Assembly (NCBI GenBank): GCA_003230945.1
Contig: QIHK01000022.1
Coordinates: forward strand, 1 to 7,574
Source: Candidatus Kaiserbacteria bacterium
GTDB lineage: Bacteria > Patescibacteriota > Minisyncoccia > Phycocordibacterales > Phycocordibacteraceae
DNA: 7,574 nucleotides
Direction of reading: 5' to 3'
Shown here: positions 1-6,722 of the stretch, in pieces
Layout: each line of letters opens with the position of its first letter
Position numbering within the stretch: position 1 is the first letter of the stretch
Made by a program: the position numbers and the translations under genes
Notes under the pieces: generated by a model
Told to the model about the DNA's origin: nothing
The model's input: only the letters and a program-made list of their open reading frames with translations
The model's database searches: none

Positions 1-743
1 AATACGGCAGTCGCTGCAATACGATATCCTTTTGCTATCGAAATGATATGAGTAAGTGCGGTAGCATCATTTTTCTTAACCGCATCCTGCAAATAAAATA
101 TCTCACTCTTTTTTGCAGTGGTCGGGTAAGACGCAAGTGCCGTTTCTACTGAAATAGCATAGGTTTTAAGGGCTTCGGTACCTGAACCTAAAATGGTCAA
201 ATCATTTGCTGTTTTGAAATTAGGTGCCCGCACAATCGACTGAGCAAGATTCGTAAGTGCTGTCTGAGAAATAGTGTTTAGCTGAGCGCGCGTAAGGCGT
301 TTGCCATTATTGTTCTTCACTGCAGTTGTATAAAGTAAAAAGACATTCTTTGTAAAAGAAGCGGTGAGAGTTCCTTCAGCAGGAGGTGGTGGAAGAGAAG
401 GGTTAGCAGACGAAGACGACGTTGGTGTTGTTTTCGCTGTTGGGATATCTACGACTGCTCTCGGTACAATAAGACCACGCGCCACCGCTTCTCCATCAGT
501 CATACCGAGACCATTGGTGTCCGGATTTGTCGGTGAAGTGCCATAAAGTAATTCTTCCCAATTAGGAAGGCCATCACCATCAGTGTCTTTATTCGCGATT
601 ACTTTCAGAAGTGCCGATTCGGTTGAGGCTTGAGCAACAGGAGGTGATTCGATACCTCTCGCGAGTACATACGCACCAAGTATGAGTGCGACAGCAAATG
701 TGGTCGCTATGAATACTCGCCAATTTAGTAAACTTTTCCCCAT
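1..743 (-). CDS. Membrane-anchored protein with TSP3-like Asp repeats (partial, C-terminus beyond window)
   Basis: The reading frame opens with ATG at 743 and stays open to position 1, giving 247 codons with no stop, so the C-terminus lies outside the window. Residues about 9-28 form one hydrophobic segment after a short basic start (MGKSLLNWR), which fits a signal anchor with the rest outside the cytoplasm. Residues 52-89 carry two thrombospondin type 3-like motifs: DTDGDGLPNWEE and then NPDTNGLGMTDGEAV. Such Asp-rich loops bind calcium in known families. A Ser/Pro/Ala-rich linker follows (about 101-125), then a mostly helical region without a domain I recognise. The gene lies downstream of rsmA on the same strand with a 77-bp gap that contains its own promoter-like box. 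Surface or envelope role is inferred from topology only; no enzymatic function can be assigned. Confidence 0.75.
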   Translation of the reverse strand, partial: MGKSLLNWRVFIATTFAVALILGAYVLARGIESPPVAQASTESALLKVIANKDTDGDGLPNWEELLYGTSPTNPDTNGLGMTDGEAVARGLIVPRAVVDIPTAKTTPTSSSSANPSLPPPPAEGTLTASFTKNVFLLYTTAVKNNNGKRLTRAQLNTISQTALTNLAQSIVRAPNFKTANDLTILGSGTEALKTYAISVETALASYPTTAKKSEIFYLQDAVKKNDATALTHIISIAKGYRIAATAV

Positions 744-756
744 AGTAGATACGCGA

Positions 757-765
757 AGTATATCA
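757..765 (-). promoter_or_regulatory. Extended -10 promoter box of the TSP3-repeat protein gene
   Basis: On the minus strand the sequence reads TGATATACT, which is the TGn extension plus a five-of-six match to TATAAT. It ends 13 nt before the ATG at 743, so transcription would begin near 750 and leave a leader of about 7 nt with no Shine-Dalgarno site. No clear -35 box is visible, as is common for extended -10 promoters. Confidence 0.4.
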
Positions 766-820
766 GTTATAGAGTAGTTTATAGTGACTTTTATTTCTAA
801 ATATGTGCATTAATCCAACC

Positions 821-1642
821 TTAAGAAACAGCCTCCATAAGAAGAATCCAATCCTTAAGCTCTAGATCTTCCGCGCGTATTTTTTCTGGTATAGATACTG
901 TCTCGAAACCGGCAATGGCTAGATTCGAACGAAGCAACTTCCGTTTATGAGCAAAACCAGCTCGAATTAATGTAAAGAAAAGAGTCTCTTGTTCAGGTGA
1001 AGAAAAAGCATCCTTTGAAATATTGCGAACTGAAAGAACTGCTGAATCAACATTTGGTATTGGTTGAAACGCTCCACGAGGAACAGTGAAAACGTACTTC
1101 GGCGTACCGTATATTTTTATCGAGAGAGATAAGATACTTTCTTTCTTTGACCGCGCAATGCGCTCAGCAACTTCTTTCTGTACTAAAAAAGTAATTGAAG
1201 AAGGTTGGTGATCACTTTCAAGAAATCGACGCATGAGTTCACCGGTAAGATAGTATGGAATATTCGCAACGATTTTGTATGCGTCTGGAAGCTGAGCGAT
1301 ATTAAACTCGCGGATATCCGCATGCACGAGTTCAAATCTGCCTTCAGATATTTCACTTGCAAATGCTTCCCTGAGTTGTTCAAGAAGTTCACCGTCTGCT
1401 TCTACGGCAATGACTTTCCCTGCACGAGCGAGAAGTGCACGAGTGAGTTTCCCGGTGCCAGGACCAATTTCGAACACCGTATCATCTGAGGTAAGGTCCG
1501 CCGATTCTGCGATACGTTCAGCCGTAGACTGATGCATAAGAAAATTTTGTCCGAGGGATTTCTTCGGGCGGACACTTTTTTTAGTGTTTTTTTCTATACC
1601 CGTGCGGGTATGTTTCTTGTCTGTTCGTTTTCTACGTTCCAT
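821..1642 (-). CDS. rsmA: 16S rRNA (adenine(1518)-N6/adenine(1519)-N6)-dimethyltransferase RsmA/KsgA
   Basis: This enzyme uses S-adenosylmethionine to dimethylate two adjacent adenosines in the 3'-terminal helix of 16S rRNA, a late step of small-subunit maturation in the cytoplasm. Numbered from the ATG at 1642 (273 aa), it shows the family start LGQNFL (30-35), the SAM-binding EIGPGTGKLT loop (58-67), the catalytic motif NIPYY (127-131), the FQPIPNVDSAV segment (192-202) and the C-terminal FAHKRKLLRSNL (230-241). Length matches the family. A TTG at 1651 is a possible earlier start, but ATG is preferred. The first 26 or so residues are unusually rich in Lys and Arg compared with enteric KsgA and may contact rRNA. 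The gene begins 23 bp after the helicase stop codon, so the two are probably one transcript. No Shine-Dalgarno site is visible. Confidence 0.96.
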   Translation of the reverse strand: MERRKRTDKKHTRTGIEKNTKKSVRPKKSLGQNFLMHQSTAERIAESADLTSDDTVFEIGPGTGKLTRALLARAGKVIAVEADGELLEQLREAFASEISEGRFELVHADIREFNIAQLPDAYKIVANIPYYLTGELMRRFLESDHQPSSITFLVQKEVAERIARSKKESILSLSIKIYGTPKYVFTVPRGAFQPIPNVDSAVLSVRNISKDAFSSPEQETLFFTLIRAGFAHKRKLLRSNLAIAGFETVSIPEKIRAEDLELKDWILLMEAVS

Positions 1643-1665
1643 ATGAGACAAATAAAATAAGAAAT

Positions 1666-3642
1666 CTATTGTATTTTAATAACTTCTCCATCTTCATCAT
1701 CAAAGATAACAGTAGTATGATCAAAATCCTTTAAAAAGGAGGACGGTTCTGAATTAAAATCACTGCCATATATTTTACGTACACGCGCAAATGTGAGATA
1801 GAGGCGTTCCTTCGCGCGAGTAATGGCGACATAAAATAATCGTCGCTCTTCTTCTTCATCACGATTACTGTCATGACCCATTCCTTGGTGTGGGAAAAGA
1901 CCTTCTTCCAGACCACTTATAAATACTACGTTAAATTCAAGTCCTTTGGCGGCATGTACGGTCATAAGTGTCACTCCTTTTTTCTCAGTACGATCCATCT
2001 CATCTTGATCACCTGAGAGAGCTGACTCAGCAAGAAATGCAGCGATACCTGTTTTCCCTACTTGTGCGTCATAGCGCGCCGCAACTGAAGCGAGTTCTTC
2101 AATATTTTTAAATCGTTCACGATCTTCTTCACTTCCTTCTTCAACAAGCGCACGATACATACCATTTTTCTCGATAACTAATTTTACAAACTCACTCGGT
2201 CGCAATGTTTCGGTAGCGTGTGCCAGTTCTTCAATAATTTTTTCAAATAGAGCGACTTTTGTACTCTCTGCTGGTTTCAATATGTTTCGCTGACCTGCAG
2301 CAAGTTTTGCGAGAGTTACCTTGCCAATGCCACGCGGTGGCGATCCTGCCGCACGTACTTTGTCCGCTTCACGCGATGAATCCATTGCTAATCGCATCCA
2401 TGCAAGAGCATCTTTTACTTCTTTACGATCAAAGAAACGTGTACCGAGCAGTTTGTATGGCACGCCTTCTTTAAGAAGACCTTCTTCAAGAAGGCGTGAC
2501 TGAAAATTTGTACGATAGAGAATCGTAATTTCTTCTGGCAATATACCAGTACGCATGAGTGCGCGACTCTTACGAGCTATCCAACGTGCTTCAGTCTCAG
2601 CCGAAAGTGCTGCATGTATGACGATAGGTTCCCCTTCTGCATTCTCTGTGGTCGATTTTTTTTCCTTACGATTTTTATTTTGTTCAATGATGGCGTTTGC
2701 CGCAGCAACAAGATTTTTTGTCGAACGATAATTTTGTTCAAGAATGATAGTCTTTGCTCCTTTATATCGTTTCTCAAACTTAAGGAGATTTTCTATACTT
2801 GCTCCACGCCATGTATAAATAGTTTGATCTATATCACCAACAACAAAGATATTCCGATGTGTCGCCACAAGTAAATTTGCGAGACGTCCCTGAAGTTCAC
2901 TCGTGTCTTGGTATTCATCAATATGCACATACCGCCAACGTTCTTGTACCTTCTTTCGTACCTCAGCATGTTCTTCAATAAGTCTAACTGGCTTTGCAAT
3001 AAGATCATCAAAATCGAGTGCTTTTTCTGCCGTAAGTGTCTTTTCATATTTCAACCACACTTCAGCCACAATACGATTCCCAAAACTTGCCCGTGATTGT
3101 TTTTCATAAAACTCTTGCGCCGTGCGCCCTGTACTCTTCGCTCGTGAAATGCGCCCCAAAACAGCACGCGGTGAAAGCTCTTTAGTTGATACATCAAGTG
3201 CTTTAAGAGCTAAAGCAATGGCTTTTTCGGAATCACTGCGATCATATATGCTGAAAAATCGTGGAATACCTATAGCATCACCGTATGACTCAAGTAACTC
3301 TCGACCAAGACCATGGAAAGTAGCAATTAACGGTAATCCTGAATCAAACGTTTTCTGAGAGGCACTTTCTTCAATGCCAAGCATTGTGCGAACACGCGCG
3401 CGCATTTCCCGCGCAGCTTTATTGGTAAAAGTAACAGCAAGTATAGATTCTGGAACAACTCCCTGGCGGATAAGATGATATATACGTGAAGTGAGGACAC
3501 GTGTTTTCCCACTTCCAGCTCCAGCAAGCACTGATACGGGGCCATCAAGCGCAAGTACTGCACTTTTTTGAGCATCATTTAAATCATCGAGATAATTCAC
3601 TAACAAAATATAGCGCGCTTGAGGCTCGAAGCGAAGTACCAT
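1666..3642 (-). CDS. pcrA: UvrD/PcrA-family superfamily 1 ATP-dependent 3'-5' DNA helicase
   Basis: This is a DNA helicase of the UvrD/PcrA/Rep group, which unwinds DNA 3' to 5' with ATP in repair, replication restart and removal of bound proteins. Numbered from the ATG at 3642 (658 aa), all SF1A motifs are present in order: Q motif LNDAQ (ending at Gln25), Walker A AGAGSGKT (40-47), Ia TFTNKAAREM (71-80), Ib TFHGLG (108-113), II DEYQDT (242-247), III GDIDQTIYTWRGA (269-281), IV LEQNYRST (301-308), V MTVHAAKGLEF (560-570) and VI FYVAITRAKERL (603-614). It ends soon after motif VI, lacking the longer tail with RNA-polymerase-binding Tudor fold of classical PcrA/UvrD. Start choice is uncertain: GTG at 3651, ATG at 3642, or GTG at 3600, the last giving the family-like VNYLDDLNDAQ. 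Which of UvrD, PcrA or Rep it replaces cannot be told from sequence alone. Confidence 0.95.
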   Translation of the reverse strand: MVLRFEPQARYILLVNYLDDLNDAQKSAVLALDGPVSVLAGAGSGKTRVLTSRIYHLIRQGVVPESILAVTFTNKAAREMRARVRTMLGIEESASQKTFDSGLPLIATFHGLGRELLESYGDAIGIPRFFSIYDRSDSEKAIALALKALDVSTKELSPRAVLGRISRAKSTGRTAQEFYEKQSRASFGNRIVAEVWLKYEKTLTAEKALDFDDLIAKPVRLIEEHAEVRKKVQERWRYVHIDEYQDTSELQGRLANLLVATHRNIFVVGDIDQTIYTWRGASIENLLKFEKRYKGAKTIILEQNYRSTKNLVAAANAIIEQNKNRKEKKSTTENAEGEPIVIHAALSAETEARWIARKSRALMRTGILPEEITILYRTNFQSRLLEEGLLKEGVPYKLLGTRFFDRKEVKDALAWMRLAMDSSREADKVRAAGSPPRGIGKVTLAKLAAGQRNILKPAESTKVALFEKIIEELAHATETLRPSEFVKLVIEKNGMYRALVEEGSEEDRERFKNIEELASVAARYDAQVGKTGIAAFLAESALSGDQDEMDRTEKKGVTLMTVHAAKGLEFNVVFISGLEEGLFPHQGMGHDSNRDEEEERRLFYVAITRAKERLYLTFARVRKIYGSDFNSEPSSFLKDFDHTTVIFDDEDGEVIKIQ

Positions 3643-3681
3643 AGATTTCACGAGACAAAAAAATATGAAACAGCAAAAAAT

Positions 3682-3699
3682 ATCTTTTGTGCAAAAGAT
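3682..3699. repeat. Palindrome at the helicase promoter (operator-like or leader hairpin)
   Basis: The sequence ATCTTTTG-TG-CAAAAGAT is a perfect inverted repeat with 8-bp arms and a 2-bp centre. It overlaps the first bases of the -10 box and covers the expected start of helicase transcription. On the minus strand it is followed by ATTTTTT, so in RNA it would be a weak AT-rich hairpin with a U run. It resembles neither LexA box type I know (GAACNNNNGTTC or the CTGT-N8-ACAG form). Confidence 0.5.
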
Positions 3700-3727
3700 T
3701 ATATTGCATTTTATATTTTAGTATCAA
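3698..3727 (-). promoter_or_regulatory. Sigma70-type promoter of the pcrA-rsmA operon
   Basis: On the minus strand a TTGATA -35 box (3722-3727) is separated by 18 bp from a perfect TATAAT -10 box (3698-3703). Transcription would start near 3691, giving a leader of about 50 nt before the ATG at 3642. This is the best promoter match in the window. Confidence 0.65.
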
Positions 3728-3779
3728 AATTGCATTTTTATGCTCTATTTTCGCTCTCCACAGGTGCAAAGAGTCTTAA

Positions 3780-3807
3780 TTGACCTAAAACGATATTCAG
3801 CTATACT
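3780..3807 (+). promoter_or_regulatory. Sigma70-type promoter of the M23 peptidase gene
   Basis: A TTGACC -35 box (3780-3785) and a TATACT -10 box (3802-3807) are 16 bp apart, each matching consensus at five of six positions. The predicted start near 3814 leaves a leader of about 150 nt before the ATG at 3963. Confidence 0.55.
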
Positions 3808-3954
3808 GGCCTCTACTGACTGTTATGGATGAATGAAAGAAATGGCTTATTTACTTGTTATTTAAGTGATTTTTGTACTACGGATGCACGCTTGAACGAC
3901 CATATTTCCTATCGTATCTCATACACAGCTTCCTGACCCGATACCTAATAGTAC

Positions 3955-3958
3955 GAGG
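3955..3958 (+). promoter_or_regulatory. Shine-Dalgarno-like GAGG before the ATG at 3963
   Basis: GAGG lies 4 nt before the ATG at 3963. It matters because it supports that ATG as the real start of the peptidase gene even though the ATG is one base out of frame with the downstream domains. It is the only clear purine-rich ribosome site in front of a gene in this window. Confidence 0.4.
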
Positions 3959-3962
3959 CGGG

Positions 3963-5044
3963 ATGTATATCGAATTTTTGCATACTTTACGATTCTTATC
4001 GTTAGTTTTTCTGTCGTTGTCAGTATTGTCATATCTCTTCCAAATCAAGCCAGCGCCTTCTGGCCATTTCCCTCGCCGGCAAACGCTGCTACTAGCGGAC
4101 TCATTCCAAGCGCTAGTACTCCAGCACTTTCTGCACCTCTAAATACAAATGTAAATACAAGTGCACCCATAGCACTCGCTACCTCCGGTAATTCAGCGCT
4201 TTTGGCCTATAGTGGTCCATCAGGCACTATCGCAGACGTTTCTCCGACTACTTCCTCAGATCAAATTTCGGTATATGTTGTGCGCCCAGGCGACACACTT
4301 TCAGAAATCGCAAATATGTTTAACGTTTCAATAAATACTGTTATCTGGGCAAATGATTTGTCGAGTGCGCGCGACGTACACCCGGGAGATACCCTTATTA
4401 TTCTTCCCGTTTCTGGCATAAAACATACAATTGTAAAAAGAGATTCACTTAAGTCACTTGCAAAAAGATATCGCTCCAGTGTAAAGGAAATTGCCGCGTA
4501 TAACGGAATTGATGCTTCAGCAACACTTACAATCGGCTCAGTGGTCATTATTCCGGGAGGAGAAATCCTCACACAAACTAGGAAAAGGGTGCGTCGAACA
4601 TTTAGAGGTACTCGAATATTAGTTAATGAACCTTACCTAGGCGGAAGTGGTCGTGCGCGTAATGGATATTTTGTAGACCCTCTCCCTGGAGGTCGTATTA
4701 CACAAGGTATACACGGATGGAATGCCGTCGACATAGGAGCACGACGTGGCACACCAATTTATGCTGCAGCAAGTGGCAGAGTTATCATTACGCGTAACAA
4801 TGGTAGATGGAATGGAGGATATGGTAATTATGTCGTCATCACACATAAAAATGGTATCCAGACTTTGTACTCACACATGACATATAGTGTCGTCTCACCA
4901 GGGCAATTAGTTACCGCAGGTCAAATTATCGGCCACGTAGGTGCTACTGGAATGGCAACAGGTCCTCACCTTCATTTTGAAGTGCGCGGTGCCGCAAATC
5001 CATTTCGTAATTGTTCTGTTGGGTCTCTTTGTTCGCCACAATAA
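3963..5044 (+). CDS. Secreted LysM-LysM-M23 family murein endopeptidase, with a frame break near its start
   Basis: The protein should cut peptide cross-links in peptidoglycan outside the membrane. The frame ending at TAA 5042-5044 encodes a hydrophobic stretch (about 3974-4045), the signal-peptidase-like site NQASA-FWPFP (4043-4072), an Ala/Ser/Thr/Pro-rich linker, LysM 1 (about 4274-4408, YVVRPGDTLSEIA), LysM 2 (about 4424-4555) and an M23 domain (about 4691-5005). All metal and catalytic residues are present: His at 4712 and Asp at 4730 (HGWNAVD), His at 4874 (YSHM), and the HLH pair at 4967-4975. This frame is open from 3896 but has no ATG, GTG or TTG before the TTG at 4202, which lies after the signal sequence. 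The best start, ATG 3963 with GAGG before it, is one base out of frame. One extra base between about 3966 and 4010, for instance in a T5 run, would join them into about 360 aa. Confidence 0.85.
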
Positions 5045-5060
5045 TTCTTTCATAAGAACA

Positions 5061-5101
5061 AGAGAACACCATCTAATCTTAAAGATTAGATGGTGTTCTC
5101 T
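5061..5101. terminator. Perfect 20-bp hairpin between convergent genes, likely bidirectional terminator
   Basis: Positions 5061-5080 and 5082-5101 are exact reverse complements with one base between them; in RNA the loop would be about 3-5 nt. The hairpin begins 17 bp after the peptidase stop codon and its right arm runs into the comM stop codon (5100-5102). Neither side has a long T run: the plus side continues TATTCAAATC, the minus side GTTCTTATG. A role as shared transcript end for two facing genes is inferred. Confidence 0.7.
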
Positions 5102-6671
5102 ATTCAAATCCAAATAAACCTCGCGGACGATATTGCAGAGCCTCAAAAAGATGTGCTGGCTCAACTGATTCACTTCCAGAAAGATCAGCAATGGTACGAG
5201 CTACTCGCATAGTGCGATGAAACGCACGCGGTGAGAGATTAAGGCGAGTTGCCGCTTGGGTGAGCACTTCTTTTGTTTCTTCTGTGAATCCACTATTTTC
5301 ATCAAGCATTCTCCCGGAAAGTTGCGCATTTGAAGTACTTACTGCACCCATACGTTTTTCTGCACGCGCGCGTGCTGAAATGACACGTGTGCGAACTTTC
5401 TCAGATGATTCCCCAGAGGCAAGACTGGAAAGTATTTTATGTGGCACCAGTGGCACTTCAATCCAAAGGTCCAGTCTGTCAACAATCGGACGAGAAATCT
5501 TGCGGGCTTGTTTGAGTGCCGCACGTACCGCTACTCCAGAGTCTACGGCGAGTGTATCAGCAGGATTCATAGCAGCCACTAGCATACAATCTGCTGGGAA
5601 CGTGATGGTGGCACGAGCACGAGAGACGGTCACGATGCGATCTTCGAGTGGTTGGCGTAAAGCCTCAAGTGCGCGCGAATCAAATTCAGGAAATTCATCG
5701 AGGAAGAGTACCCCTTTATGCGCCAATGTTACTTCACCGGCTTTTGGGAAAGCTCCACCACCAATAATGGCAACATGCGACACTGAGTGATGCGGTGCTC
5801 GAAATGGAGGCCAATGTACAGCATCACCTTCTTTCAAAAGTCCTGCCGTTGAATGGATAGCCGTTACTTCAAGCCGATCATCTTGAGACAGAGGTGGCAA
5901 TATGCCAGAAAGTGCGCGTGCGAGCATTGTTTTTCCTGTTCCAGGCGGGCCATAGAGAACAAGGTTATGTCTCCCACTTGCCGCAATTTCAAGAGCTCGC
6001 TTTGCGCTCTCTTGTCCCTTAATTTCACAAAGATCGATAGACGGGGGTGGCACGCTTGTATGAATTTCATGTGTGAGTTGTGGAAGTGTGTGTTCACCAT
6101 TTAGATGAGCGATGAGTGCCGCTAGTGATGTTGGGGCGTACACGATTATGCCTTCAACGAGAAGTGCCTCACGTGCGTTTTGTGGTGGCACAAATACTGT
6201 CGAAATGCCTGCATGTTTTGCCGCAAGCACTTGTGGTAAAACACCTCGTACACTACGTATTGTGCCATCAAGCGCAAGTTCTCCTGTAAAAAGAGCTTGC
6301 CTGGAAAGTTTTTCCAAATCACCAATGGCAATAAGATAAGCAATAGCAAGTGGTACATCATAGTGCGAACCTTCTTTTTTAAGATCCGCTGGTGCCAACG
6401 AAAGCACAATATGTTTATTTTGTTTTTTGGGTGATTTAAAACCAGAGTGACGTATCGCTGCAGAAATACGATCGCGAGATTCTTCAACTGCTTTATCTGG
6501 TAGACCAACAACTGAAAAAGAATGCAACCCACGGGTAAGGTCGGCTTCAACAGTTACAAGGACAGCAGTAACACCAACTGATTGTGCAGTAAGTGTTTTT
6601 GCATATCCAATGTTCTCATCAAGGTGAGGTGGTGCTTTCTTTTTTTCAGTAGGCGTTGTCGACTTTTTCAC
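5100..6671 (-). CDS. comM: ComM/YifB family Mg-chelatase-like AAA+ ATPase
   Basis: ComM is a hexameric AAA+ helicase that drives branch migration when incoming single-stranded DNA is recombined during natural transformation. The 523-aa product has the N-terminal Lon-protease-like fold with GLHSFSVVGLPDKAVEESRDR (48-68) and LSLAPADLKKEG (90-101), then the Mg-chelatase-type ATPase: GQESAKRALEIAA (219-231), Walker A GPPGTGKT (241-248), FRAPHHSVS (290-298), Walker B VLFLDEFPEF (321-330), sensor 1 AAMNP (366-370), VDRLDL (397-402), and the C-terminal LSPRAFHRTMRVARTIADL segment (479-497). Length matches the family. The cysteine cluster usual after MNP in most homologues (NPCPCG...C.C) is absent. 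The start is GTG at 6671; about 20 Lys/Pro-rich residues precede the conserved AKTLTAQSVGV, so the exact start is less certain. A -10-like box lies 7 nt upstream. It follows the DksA-like gene after 51 bp on the same strand. Confidence 0.95.
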   Translation of the reverse strand: MKKSTTPTEKKKAPPHLDENIGYAKTLTAQSVGVTAVLVTVEADLTRGLHSFSVVGLPDKAVEESRDRISAAIRHSGFKSPKKQNKHIVLSLAPADLKKEGSHYDVPLAIAYLIAIGDLEKLSRQALFTGELALDGTIRSVRGVLPQVLAAKHAGISTVFVPPQNAREALLVEGIIVYAPTSLAALIAHLNGEHTLPQLTHEIHTSVPPPSIDLCEIKGQESAKRALEIAASGRHNLVLYGPPGTGKTMLARALSGILPPLSQDDRLEVTAIHSTAGLLKEGDAVHWPPFRAPHHSVSHVAIIGGGAFPKAGEVTLAHKGVLFLDEFPEFDSRALEALRQPLEDRIVTVSRARATITFPADCMLVAAMNPADTLAVDSGVAVRAALKQARKISRPIVDRLDLWIEVPLVPHKILSSLASGESSEKVRTRVISARARAEKRMGAVSTSNAQLSGRMLDENSGFTEETKEVLTQAATRLNLSPRAFHRTMRVARTIADLSGSESVEPAHLFEALQYRPRGLFGFE

Positions 6672-6678
6672 ATACTTC

Positions 6679-6703
6679 AGTATACGGTACCCTCCCGTGT
6701 CAA
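6679..6703 (-). promoter_or_regulatory. Possible comM promoter next to the start codon
   Basis: On the minus strand a perfect TTGACA (6698-6703) and a TATACT (6679-6684) are present, but only 13 bp apart, too short for a standard sigma70 pair. TATACT ends 7 nt before the GTG at 6671, so a transcript starting there would be leaderless. An AT-only inverted repeat (6706-6721) lies just upstream and could be a weak end of the preceding transcript. Confidence 0.3.
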
Positions 6704-6722
6704 TATTTTTAATCTTAAAAAA

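Larger units (their letters stand above)
3643..3962. other. Divergent intergenic region between the helicase and the M23 peptidase genes
   Basis: These 320 bp hold no convincing gene. The left half (about 3655-3760) is very AT-rich and carries the minus-strand helicase promoter, a short palindrome and a direct repeat of ATTGCATTTTTAT (3703-3714 and 3729-3741, the first copy one T shorter). The middle carries a plus-strand promoter. The right part (about 3814-3962) would be a long leader of roughly 150 nt for the peptidase gene. It contains GTACTA (3875-3880) and its complement TAGTAC (3949-3954), which could pair next to the ribosome binding site. Confidence 0.6.

Noticed and set aside
364..546. 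Plus-strand open frame of 60 codons
   Set aside because: It is antisense to the TSP3-repeat and linker part of the left-edge gene, whose frame has clear motifs.
3884..3895. ATG CAC GCT TGA in frame with the M23 peptidase, suggesting UGA recoding (as glycine) or readthrough
   Set aside because: The complete genes in the window contain no in-frame TGA over about 1,600 codons; a lineage with UGA as glycine would show many. The ATG is more likely chance.
3873..4142. Plus-strand frame of 89 codons overlapping the peptidase signal region
   Set aside because: Beyond the first hydrophobic residues it has no domain sense and ends within the peptidase linker. Only its internal ATG at 3963 is likely to be used, with a shift into the peptidase frame.
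5260..5790. Plus-strand open frame of 176 codons inside comM
   Set aside because: It is antisense to the strongly conserved ATPase region and has a Ser/Arg/Thr-rich composition typical of a frame shadow.
6146..6550. Minus-strand open frame of 134 codons in another frame of comM
   Set aside because: It overlaps the conserved N-terminal domain of comM and its Leu/His/Lys-rich product has no recognisable motif.
6706..6721. AT-only inverted repeat as a terminator after the DksA-like gene
   Set aside because: The 7-bp stem has no G-C pair and is unlikely to stop transcription; noted only in the comM promoter entry.
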